64,000 nucleotides of DNA from an uncultured Holophagaceae bacterium (GTDB lineage: Bacteria > Acidobacteriota > Holophagae > Holophagales > Holophagaceae), in NCBI GenBank assembly GCA_903913215.1, contig CAIWKE010000003.1, positions 62,001 through 126,000 on the forward strand. The letters run 5' to 3'. This document shows, piece by piece, positions 49,084 to 56,151 of this stretch. Numbering within the stretch: position 1 is the stretch's first letter; every line of letters begins with the position of its first letter. The notes beneath the pieces were generated by a model. It searched no databases, had not been told where the DNA came from, and saw only the letters and a program-made list of their open reading frames with translations. Position numbers and translations under genes: made by a program.

Positions 49084-50142
49084 ATGCACCAGGACCGCCG
49101 CACCTTCCTCCAGACCAGCCTCCTGGCCACCCTGGTCGCCTCCTTTGGCCCCAGCCTGCTGGCGGCGCCCACCAGTGCGTCTTCACCGACGAAGGGCCCT
49201 CTGAAACCCCGACGGCTCAGGGCGGGTGACACCGTGGGACTGGTGAGCCCGGCCAGCGCCACCTGGGCGCCCGACGAGCTGGCCATCCTCCAGGAGACCA
49301 TCCTGGCCCTGGGTCTCAAGCCCCGCCCTGCCCCGCACATCCTCGACCGCTACGGCTATCTGGCCGGTAAGGATGCCGATCGTGCCGCAGACCTCAACGC
49401 CATGTTCGCCGACGACACCGTGGACGCCATCCTCTGCGTGCGCGGCGGCTGGGGCTGCAACCGCCTCCTGCCCCTGCTGGACTACCAGGCCATCGCCAGC
49501 CATCCCAAGATCCTCATGGGCTACAGCGACATTACCTCCCTGCTGAACGCCATCTACGCCAAGACCGGCCTCGTCACCTTCCACGGCCCCGTGGGGGTTT
49601 CGACCTGGAATGCCTACTCGCTGGACTTCGTCCGCCGCATCCTCTTCAACGCCGAGGCGCCGGTCCTGGAGAATCCCAAGGTGCTGGGCGATAACCTCAC
49701 CGTCACCAAGGACCGCATCCAGACCATCACGCCGGGCGACGCCGCCGGGGTCCTGGTGGGGGGCAACCTCACCGTGCTGGCGGCCATGCTGGGCTCCGAG
49801 TACCTGCCGGATTGGAAGGGCAAGCTGCTCTTCCTGGAGGACGTCAACGAGAACATCTACCGCGTGGACCGCATGCTCACCCAATTAAAGCTGGCGGGGG
49901 TGCTGGGCCAGATTGCGGGCGTCGTGTTTGGCAAGTGCACCAAGTGCGGCCCCGGCGATGGCCAGGGCTCCCTCACCCTGGACGAGGTGCTGAACGATCA
50001 CCTCCGGCCCCTGAACATCCCCGCCTTTTCCGGCGCCATGATCGGCCACATCGAGGACAAGTTCACGGTGCCCATCGGCATCCAGGCGCGGATGGATGCA
50101 GGCACCGGCACCCTCACCCTGCTCGAAGCGGCGGTGCGCTAG
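49084..50142 (+). CDS. ldcA: LD-carboxypeptidase (S66 family), exported
   Basis: 352 aa. N-terminal DRRTFLQTSLLATLVASFG resembles a twin-arginine signal. LRAGDTVGLVSPAS, RGGWGCNRLLPLLDY, nucleophile Ser148 in MGYSDIT, a Glu in LFLEDVNENIYRVDRML, and the C-terminal IGHIEDKFTVPIG (catalytic His) all match S66. It trims D-Ala from L,D-linked tetrapeptides in murein recycling, normally cytosolic; an exported form might act on periplasmic muropeptides or peptides. It overlaps the next gene by one base (TAGTG). Confidence 0.92.
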   Translation: MHQDRRTFLQTSLLATLVASFGPSLLAAPTSASSPTKGPLKPRRLRAGDTVGLVSPASATWAPDELAILQETILALGLKPRPAPHILDRYGYLAGKDADRAADLNAMFADDTVDAILCVRGGWGCNRLLPLLDYQAIASHPKILMGYSDITSLLNAIYAKTGLVTFHGPVGVSTWNAYSLDFVRRILFNAEAPVLENPKVLGDNLTVTKDRIQTITPGDAAGVLVGGNLTVLAAMLGSEYLPDWKGKLLFLEDVNENIYRVDRMLTQLKLAGVLGQIAGVVFGKCTKCGPGDGQGSLTLDEVLNDHLRPLNIPAFSGAMIGHIEDKFTVPIGIQARMDAGTGTLTLLEAAVR

Positions 50143-51578
50143 TGCGCCCGGTAGCCATGCTGCTGTTTCTTGCCCTGGCCACCTGCCTCGGGGCCGCCGA
50201 ATCCCCCAGCACCCAGGCCCTCTGGGCCGTCTGGCCCAGCGCCAGGGTTTCCCCCGCAGATCCCTGGGCCCTCAAGCACGCGGGCCTGCGCAAGGTCATC
50301 GCTCAATTGCAGGCGGCCCATCCGGGCCTCTTCAGCATCGAAGCGGAGGGCCTCTCCGCCGAAGGCCGCAAGATCCCCGCCCTGCGCCTGGGCACCGGAC
50401 CCACCAAGGTGCTGCTCTGGTCCCAGATGCACGGCGACGAGCCCACAGCCACCTTGGCCCTGCTGGACCTGCTGAACTGGCTGGGTCAGCATCGCGCGGA
50501 GCCCGAGGCCCAGCGGATTCTCTCGAACCTCACGCTCTGGATCATCCCGATGCTGAACCCGGACGGGGCCGAGCGAACCCAGCGCCGCAATGCCCAGGAG
50601 CTCGACATCAACCGCGACGCCCTGCGCCTGTCCTCGCCTGAAGGCCGCTTCCTGAAGGACCTGCGCGACCGGGTTCAGCCGCTGATCGGCTACAACCTGC
50701 ACAACCAGAACCCAGATCTGCTGGCCGGAAAGGGAGGCCCCCAAGTGGCGATCGCCCTGCTCTCCGTCCCCGGCGACGAGGCACTCTCGGAGACGCCCGG
50801 CACACGCCGCACCAAGCAGTTGGCCCTCGCGGTGAAGCGGCTGGTGGGCGACCTGGCCCCGGGCCGCGTGTCCCGCTACGACATGGATTACACTGCCCGT
50901 GCCTTCGGCGACTCCATGACCCGCTGGGGCACCTCGACCCTGCTCATCGAGACCGGCGGCTGGGCCGGTCCCGGCGAGGCCGCCCGTCTGGTCCGATTGA
51001 ATTTCGTGGCCCTGCTGGGCTCCCTCTCGGCCATCGCCGATGGCTCCTACACGAGCCTGGATGCCAGCGCCTACGCGCAGATCCCCATGAACGTGCGGGA
51101 GTCCCTCAGCAGCCTGGTGCTGCGCAGGGTCCGCCTGGCGAGCGGCCGCGCCCTGCCCCCCTTCTTGGTGGACTTGGCCTTCGTGGTACCCGGCCCCTTT
51201 GCCGGGGATTCCCAGCGGCGCCGGGAGCCCAGCGTGGTGGAGGTGGGCGACCTAGCCCATGCCCGGGGCCTCCTGGAACTGGATGGCGCGGACCTGCTGG
51301 CCCTGCCCTGGCCCCAGCCGGAATTACCCGCCGACTGGGGCGCCCTGCGCACGGCCCTGGCCGCCCAGGATCTGCTCAGCGTCGACGAGCCTAGGCTCCT
51401 CGCCGCGCTGGAGGCCCTCGGCCCCAAGGCCACCGTGCGCCCCGGCTACACCGGCGCCGTGCTGCTCTACCGGAAAGGCAAGGCAGGCAAGCTGGATCTG
51501 GAGGGCGCTGTGCTGCGAGGTCGACTGGTGGGCCACCTGATGCCCACGGCAGCGCCGATCCTGGCGCCGCCGGATTGA
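50142..51578 (+). CDS. Secreted zinc carboxypeptidase (M14 family)
   Basis: 478 aa from GTG 50142 (which overlaps the ldcA stop); ATG 50157 is an alternative. Signal peptide VAMLLFLALATCLGAA. Zinc ligands: His97 and Glu100 (SQMHGDEPTATLALLD), His187 (GYNLHNQNP); catalytic Glu270 (LLIETGGWAG). IPMLNPDGAERTQRRNAQEL is the usual substrate-binding stretch. The C-terminal ~160 residues are an extra domain. Cleaves C-terminal amino acids or amide-linked peptides; translational coupling with ldcA suggests joint peptide/murein degradation. Confidence 0.9.
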   Translation: MRPVAMLLFLALATCLGAAESPSTQALWAVWPSARVSPADPWALKHAGLRKVIAQLQAAHPGLFSIEAEGLSAEGRKIPALRLGTGPTKVLLWSQMHGDEPTATLALLDLLNWLGQHRAEPEAQRILSNLTLWIIPMLNPDGAERTQRRNAQELDINRDALRLSSPEGRFLKDLRDRVQPLIGYNLHNQNPDLLAGKGGPQVAIALLSVPGDEALSETPGTRRTKQLALAVKRLVGDLAPGRVSRYDMDYTARAFGDSMTRWGTSTLLIETGGWAGPGEAARLVRLNFVALLGSLSAIADGSYTSLDASAYAQIPMNVRESLSSLVLRRVRLASGRALPPFLVDLAFVVPGPFAGDSQRRREPSVVEVGDLAHARGLLELDGADLLALPWPQPELPADWGALRTALAAQDLLSVDEPRLLAALEALGPKATVRPGYTGAVLLYRKGKAGKLDLEGAVLRGRLVGHLMPTAAPILAPPD

Positions 51579-51582
51579 GGGT

Positions 51583-52755
51583 TCACTCCCAGCGCGGCGG
51601 GCCGTCCAACTGCTCGCGGCCGATGTCGGCTACGCAGTTCACGCCACTGAGGGCCATGGCCACTTCCAGTTCCTTCCGCAGGGTGCCCAGGAAGGCGGCC
51701 AGTCCCGCCTCGCCGCCCCCGGCCAGGGCCCAGACCCAAGCGCGACCCAGCAGCACGCCGCGGGCGCCCAGGGCCAGGGCCCTGAACACGTCGATGCCAT
51801 TGCGCACACCGCCGTCCAGGTAGACCTCCAGGCGGCCTTCCATGGCCTCCACCATGGCAGGCAGCTTGGAAAGGGTCGAAGCCACGCCGTCCAGCTGGCG
51901 ACCGCCGTGGTTGGAAACCACCAGCCCATCTGCGCCCAGGTCCAGGGCTGGTCGGCCATCTTCGGGTTCCAGCAGTCCCTTGAGCAGCAGGCGCCCGGGC
52001 CAGAGGCCCCGCAACCACTCGATGTCCTTCCAGGTGACGGAAGCATCGAACTGGCCATCCAGCCAAGCGCGGAAACCATTGAGGTCCGAGGGCGCGTCGG
52101 CCAGACCCTGGAGGGTGCCGAAGTGATGGGGCCCGCCCCGCAGGCCCACGTCCCAGATCCAGCGGGGCCGTGCGGCGATCTGGAGGGCCTTGGCCAGTCG
52201 GCCCCGGGGTCCCTGGTCCTGCAGGCCGTTGCGCTGGTCCCGGTGCCTCAGCCCGGTGGTGGCGAGGTCCACCGTGAAGACCAGTGTTTCACAGCCCGCG
52301 GCCTGGGCCCGCTCAAGCACGGCCCGCACCACGCCCCGGTCCCGCAGCATGTAGAGCTGGAACCAGCCGGGGCTCCCGGCGGCAGCGCGCAACTCCTCTG
52401 GAGGACAGGTGCCCAGGGTGGACAACGTGAAGGGGATTCCAGCCGTGCGAGCCGCTTTCAGAGCCTGGACCTCGCCCCGCCGCGCCATGTAGCCCACCAT
52501 GCCCACGGGCCCCAGGGCCACGGGCAGGGCCGCGGCTTCGCCCAGCAAGGTCGTGCGGGTGTCCGCCCGGGAAACATTTCGCAGCACCCGCTGCCGGATC
52601 AGCACCTGCTGGAAGGCCGCCTCATTGGCCGCCAAGGTCTGTTCAGCGTTGGCACCGCCATCGATGTAGTCGAAGAGGAAGCGCGGCAGGCGCCGCCACG
52701 CCAACCCGCGGTAGTCCGCGACCGTGACAGGGAAGGTGCCAGACAAGTTGCTCAT
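51583..52755 (-). CDS. FMN-dependent alpha-hydroxy-acid dehydrogenase/oxidase (LldD-like)
   Basis: 390 aa from ATG 52755 (AAGGAT upstream). FMN beta/alpha barrel: LPRFLFDYIDGGANAEQTL, LPVALGPVGMVGYM, TPEELRAAAGSPGWFQLY-type loop (GSPGWFQLYMLRDR), VSNHGGRQLDG with the catalytic His, YLDGGVRNGIDVFRALALGA and LLGRAWVWA. Converts L-lactate or another 2-hydroxy acid to the oxo acid, passing electrons to a quinone or oxygen. It is convergent with the M14 gene, ending only 5 nt away. Confidence 0.92.
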   Translation of the reverse strand: MSNLSGTFPVTVADYRGLAWRRLPRFLFDYIDGGANAEQTLAANEAAFQQVLIRQRVLRNVSRADTRTTLLGEAAALPVALGPVGMVGYMARRGEVQALKAARTAGIPFTLSTLGTCPPEELRAAAGSPGWFQLYMLRDRGVVRAVLERAQAAGCETLVFTVDLATTGLRHRDQRNGLQDQGPRGRLAKALQIAARPRWIWDVGLRGGPHHFGTLQGLADAPSDLNGFRAWLDGQFDASVTWKDIEWLRGLWPGRLLLKGLLEPEDGRPALDLGADGLVVSNHGGRQLDGVASTLSKLPAMVEAMEGRLEVYLDGGVRNGIDVFRALALGARGVLLGRAWVWALAGGGEAGLAAFLGTLRKELEVAMALSGVNCVADIGREQLDGPPRWE

Positions 52756-52880
52756 GTCGATCCTTGGGGATGCTGCACCGAAGGTAGCGCAACTGGGAGC
52801 AGCGCCCGCCATTGAAGATACGGTCCGCCCCGGGGAGGATGGATTCAGCCCTGCAACCAGACCCCACCCTAGGTGAACCC

Positions 52881-53603
52881 ATGCCCCCTCCCCCAGCTCC
52901 GCTCTGGGCCTTCCATCTGCGCCGCCTCACCACCTGGCTCTCCCAGGACTGCGGCGGCGGGCCACGGCCCTGGAAACTGGCCTGGGTGATCAATGTCCAG
53001 AAGGGGGGCACCTTCTTTTTTCTGGGCCTGCTGATGTGGCTTTACCACAACACGTCCCCCGCCGCCTGGCTCTACCTGGCCCTGCACGGCACCTACGGCC
53101 TGGTTTGGCTGCTGAAGGACCTGGCCTTCCCGGATCCCAGCTGGCAGAAGCGTGTGACGATCCTCGGCGGTCTCATGGCCTTCCTCACGGTGCTGGGACC
53201 CTACTGGATCTTCGGCTGGCTGCTGATCTCCGGCACGGCCAAGCCGGTCTATCCCCTGCCCGCCGGTGCCTGGTTCTGCCTCTGCGTGAGTCTCTGCCTG
53301 TTCGGTTCGGTCCTGATGATCGCTGCGGACGCCCAGAAATTCTTCACGCTGCGGGTCCAGAAGGGGCTCATTACGGACGGCGTCCACCGCTACATCCGCC
53401 ACCCCAACTATCTGGGCGAGATGATGATCTACGGCAGCTTCGCCCTCCTGGTCTGGCACTGGCTGCCACCCCTGGTGCTGGCCTGGGTCTGGCTGCTGGT
53501 CTTCGCCCCCAACATGACCCTCAAGGAGGCCAGCCTATCGCGGTACCCCGGCTGGACCGACTATCGGCGACGGAGTTGGTGGCTGCTGCCCTTCGTGCTC
53601 TAA
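52881..53603 (+). CDS. Polytopic membrane methyltransferase-like protein (isoprenylcysteine methyltransferase/DUF1295-like)
   Basis: 240 aa from ATG 52881 (AGGTGA 6 nt upstream); ATG 52839 would add 14 residues but has its ribosome site too close. Five or six membrane helices; the C-terminal signature GVHRYIRHPNYLGEMMIYGSF and RYPGWTDYRRRSWW is typical of the ICMT/PEMT/steroid-5-alpha-reductase fold that uses S-adenosylmethionine or NADPH. The His/Asn/Tyr triplet in RHPNYLGE is invariant in that fold. Substrate unknown. Divergent from the FMN oxidase gene. Confidence 0.8.
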   Translation: MPPPPAPLWAFHLRRLTTWLSQDCGGGPRPWKLAWVINVQKGGTFFFLGLLMWLYHNTSPAAWLYLALHGTYGLVWLLKDLAFPDPSWQKRVTILGGLMAFLTVLGPYWIFGWLLISGTAKPVYPLPAGAWFCLCVSLCLFGSVLMIAADAQKFFTLRVQKGLITDGVHRYIRHPNYLGEMMIYGSFALLVWHWLPPLVLAWVWLLVFAPNMTLKEASLSRYPGWTDYRRRSWWLLPFVL

Positions 53604-53620
53604 GGGCTAGACTGGAGCCC

Positions 53621-54337
53621 ATGTGCGGCCGCTACACCTTCACCTTTGATGCAAAGTCCTTGGCCGAGGCCTTCGGGCTGGTGCCCCCGGGTTTCCTCAT
53701 CGAGAAGGGCTACAACATCGCACCGGGCCAGCACATCGTCATCGTGCGGCCCGAGCGAGGCCAGCGCGTGGCGGACCTGGCCTTCTGGGGCCTCATCCCC
53801 GGCTGGACCAAGGACCCGAACGTTGCCGCGAAACCCATCAATGCCCGGGCCGAGACCCTGGACGAGAAGCCCAGCTTCCGTACCGCCTTCCGGCGCAAAC
53901 GCTGCATCGTTCCGGCCTCGGGATTCTACGAGTGGAAGGCAGGAGGTAAGACCAAACAGCCCTTCTACATCCACCCCACGGACGGCGATCTGTTCGCCTT
54001 CGCGGGCCTGCTGGAGGACTGGCAGGGTCCCAACGGCGAGGTGATGATCAGCACCTGCATCATCACCACCACACCGAACGAGCTGATGACCCCCATCCAC
54101 AACCGCATGCCCTTGATCCTGCCCAAGTCCGCCTGGGCCCTCTGGCTGGACCCCGCCGCCCAGGCCCGGGAGCTGCTGCCCCTGCTGGTGCCCAGCCCCA
54201 GTGAGCGCATGGTGGCGTATCAGGTGAGCGGGGCCGTTGGGAATGTGAGGAATGATGGGCCTGAGCTGATCCGGGAAGTAGCGGGGGCCGGGTTGGAGGA
54301 TTCGGGGCGGCTGGGTCTGGAGGGGGATGAAGGCTGA
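53621..54337 (+). CDS. SRAP-domain protein (YedK/HMCES-type abasic-site protein)
   Basis: 238 aa. Starts MCGRYTF, where Cys2 becomes the N-terminal nucleophile after Met removal and forms a thiazolidine with an abasic site in single-stranded DNA. Further landmarks: NIAPGQ, WGLIPGWTKDPN, INARAETLDEKPSFRTAF, RRCIVPASGFYEWK-type (CIVPASGFYEWK) with the active-site Glu, and PIHNRMPLIL with the catalytic His. Full-length for the family. The last ~20 residues are a less conserved Gly-rich tail. Role: protection of damaged replication forks. Confidence 0.95.
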   Translation: MCGRYTFTFDAKSLAEAFGLVPPGFLIEKGYNIAPGQHIVIVRPERGQRVADLAFWGLIPGWTKDPNVAAKPINARAETLDEKPSFRTAFRRKRCIVPASGFYEWKAGGKTKQPFYIHPTDGDLFAFAGLLEDWQGPNGEVMISTCIITTTPNELMTPIHNRMPLILPKSAWALWLDPAAQARELLPLLVPSPSERMVAYQVSGAVGNVRNDGPELIREVAGAGLEDSGRLGLEGDEG

Positions 54338-54385
54338 TCCCTTCGTTGGGGTCATTGGCGGCTAACTGAACAAATTAACTATTTT

Positions 54386-54430
54386 GAGGGCTGTATCCGA
54401 GAAGAGGATCAGCCCTCTTATTTGTTTTTT
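54386..54430 (+). terminator. Terminator after SRAP gene
   Basis: GAGGGCTG and CAGCCCTC arms (54386-54393, 54410-54417) with a T-rich tail containing seven T in a row. The flanking 54355-54494 is far more AT-rich than the rest of the window, with no gene recognised. Confidence 0.75.
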
Positions 54431-54494
54431 TCAGATGTAACTCATTCTCCTTATTAATTCTTACAATTGAATCAATCCATTTGGACCTATCCCT

Positions 54495-55568
54495 ATGCGC
54501 TTGGCCCTCTCTCTGATTCTTTTTGCCGCGCCTCATGTCGGGCGCGGCGCCACGTTGGGCTCCCCACCTCCTCCGATCCCAGTCCAGACCGCCGCAGGCC
54601 CCAGCCTTGATACCGCTCGAGCCCTCCATGCCTCGGGAGCCCCCGATGGGGATTCTGAAACGCAGGGACCCGATTTGGCCCCAAGCTCGACCCAGAGTGA
54701 GCTCCTTTACTTTGAGAAGGGGAAGGCCGAATTAAGTAACGCGGGGAAGGAGAAACTCGCAGCCTGGGTCGATGCATGGGGCGCCTCAGGAGTCTGGTTC
54801 GTGCTCACCTCCAAGGAGGATGAGCCCTCGGCGGCCCTGGCCCAGGCTCGATTTGATACGGTGGAATTGATCCTGAGGAGGCTCTCGGTGCTACGGGTGG
54901 AGCATCGGCCTACGCTCAAAGCCATTCCCGGGAAATTCGATGCCATCCGGATTGGCAAAACAGCTGCCCCCCCCCTGGGACCAGGATCCTCCGCAGGAGC
55001 AGAAGCTTCGGATCCAGCTGCATCGTTGAATGGACGGAGCCGTTCATGGGTTGGGATGGGGCTCCAACTCGGCCTGATTTCAGCCACCAACAATGGTTCC
55101 AGTACCACCACGGGCTATCTGCCGAATGGGGCCTTGGGCCTGCATGTCGATTGGGGACTGACGCCCCAGTGGACGTTGCGGCCACGGGCGGAAGCCTGGT
55201 ACTTCTCCAAGGAGCGCCAAGAGGCGGCGACCTTCATCGGAAGCCAGGTGATCGAATCGAGAAAGGTTGCCGGCCTCATCGGCGCGGATCTGCTCTACGC
55301 ACACAATGCAACCACACGATGGAAACTGGGCGCTGGACTGTATTTGGCTCACTGGAAGATGGACAGCAAAAACTCTATCCAGGCTTCGGATGGGTCGACG
55401 ATCGCCTCCGCTGGTTCCACCGTCTGGGACCGTCCGGCCTACAGCTTCATCAGCACCCTGCGCCTCTCCCCTGCCCTCGAGGGAGAACTTCGCTGGGTCA
55501 CCAGCCAGTACGGCTATGAGAATCAACCCGTTCATGTCATGGCCCTGTCCTTGTTCTGGAAGTTCTAG
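54495..55568 (+). CDS. Outer-membrane beta-barrel protein with degenerate OmpA-like segment
   Basis: 357 aa. Signal peptide (LALSLILFAAPHVGRGA), a Pro/Ser-rich linker, then LLYFEKGKAELSNAGKEKLAAW, which resembles the start of an OmpA C-terminal domain but lacks the usual downstream peptidoglycan motif. From about residue 180 there are alternating hydrophobic strands (WVGMGLQLGLISATNN, ALGLHVDWGLTPQWTLRPRAE) ending in ALSLFWKF, consistent with an eight-stranded barrel and terminal Phe. First gene of a three-gene group with a lipoprotein and a collagen-like protein. Family not recognised beyond this fold. Confidence 0.75.
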   Translation: MRLALSLILFAAPHVGRGATLGSPPPPIPVQTAAGPSLDTARALHASGAPDGDSETQGPDLAPSSTQSELLYFEKGKAELSNAGKEKLAAWVDAWGASGVWFVLTSKEDEPSAALAQARFDTVELILRRLSVLRVEHRPTLKAIPGKFDAIRIGKTAAPPLGPGSSAGAEASDPAASLNGRSRSWVGMGLQLGLISATNNGSSTTTGYLPNGALGLHVDWGLTPQWTLRPRAEAWYFSKERQEAATFIGSQVIESRKVAGLIGADLLYAHNATTRWKLGAGLYLAHWKMDSKNSIQASDGSTIASAGSTVWDRPAYSFISTLRLSPALEGELRWVTSQYGYENQPVHVMALSLFWKF

Positions 55569-55576
55569 GAATTCCC

Positions 55577-56110
55577 ATGCCCCTTCCTCCCTTCAAAAGC
55601 TGGTTGCAGTTCCTGGCATGGCCACTGCTCCTGGTTCCTCTGCTCGTCTGTGGCGGCTCGACGCAAAAAAGTGGGGACCAGCCAGGCAATCTCAACAGCG
55701 CCTTAACCATCAGCCCCCAGAACCCCGTGCTCTATGTCGGGAAGACACAAAAATTCACGGCAATCAGCCCATGGGGCAGCGGCGCCACCTGGGCGGTCGT
55801 GCCAGCCTCGGGCGGCACCTTTTCCGACGATGGGAGCTTCACGGCCACCGGCGTCAATGGAACCTACCAGGTGGTGGCCATGTGGAAAAACGATGTCCGC
55901 TACACGGCGACGACCAGCCTCAGCCTGGTGGACCCGCCCAAGCCTCTCACCACGGATCCTACGATTCTGCAGGCCTCCGGTGGCATCCAGGCGGCGGCGG
56001 GCATCCAGACCTCGGCCGTCGTGGGCGAGGTCACCTCGGCAAAGACCTCCAGGGACTCCTCGGGCTCCATCGAGGTCCGACACGGGTTTGCCCCACCCAT
56101 CGCGCCCTAA
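55577..56110 (+). CDS. Predicted lipoprotein with Ig-like domain
   Basis: 177 aa. Signal sequence with lipobox LLVCGGS gives a lipidated Cys near residue 25. Residues ~45-120 form a bacterial Ig-like (Big2-type) module: LTISPQNPVLYVGKTQKFTA, GATWAVVPASGGTFSDDGSF, then a NGTYQVVAMW strand. The C-terminal ~55 residues are low-complexity with Ala/Ser/Thr. It begins 8 nt after the barrel gene and 41 nt before the next gene. Probably a surface or periplasmic adhesive or structural protein; function not identified. Confidence 0.75.
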   Translation: MPLPPFKSWLQFLAWPLLLVPLLVCGGSTQKSGDQPGNLNSALTISPQNPVLYVGKTQKFTAISPWGSGATWAVVPASGGTFSDDGSFTATGVNGTYQVVAMWKNDVRYTATTSLSLVDPPKPLTTDPTILQASGGIQAAAGIQTSAVVGEVTSAKTSRDSSGSIEVRHGFAPPIAP

Positions 56111-56151
56111 TCCAACCCTGCCTGCCCTTCCTATCCGGCTCTGAGGCTCCC

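Noticed and set aside
55267-56151. Upstream extension of the collagen-like protein
   Set aside because: It would run through the barrel gene and the lipoprotein gene in another frame; the signal peptide begins at 56152.
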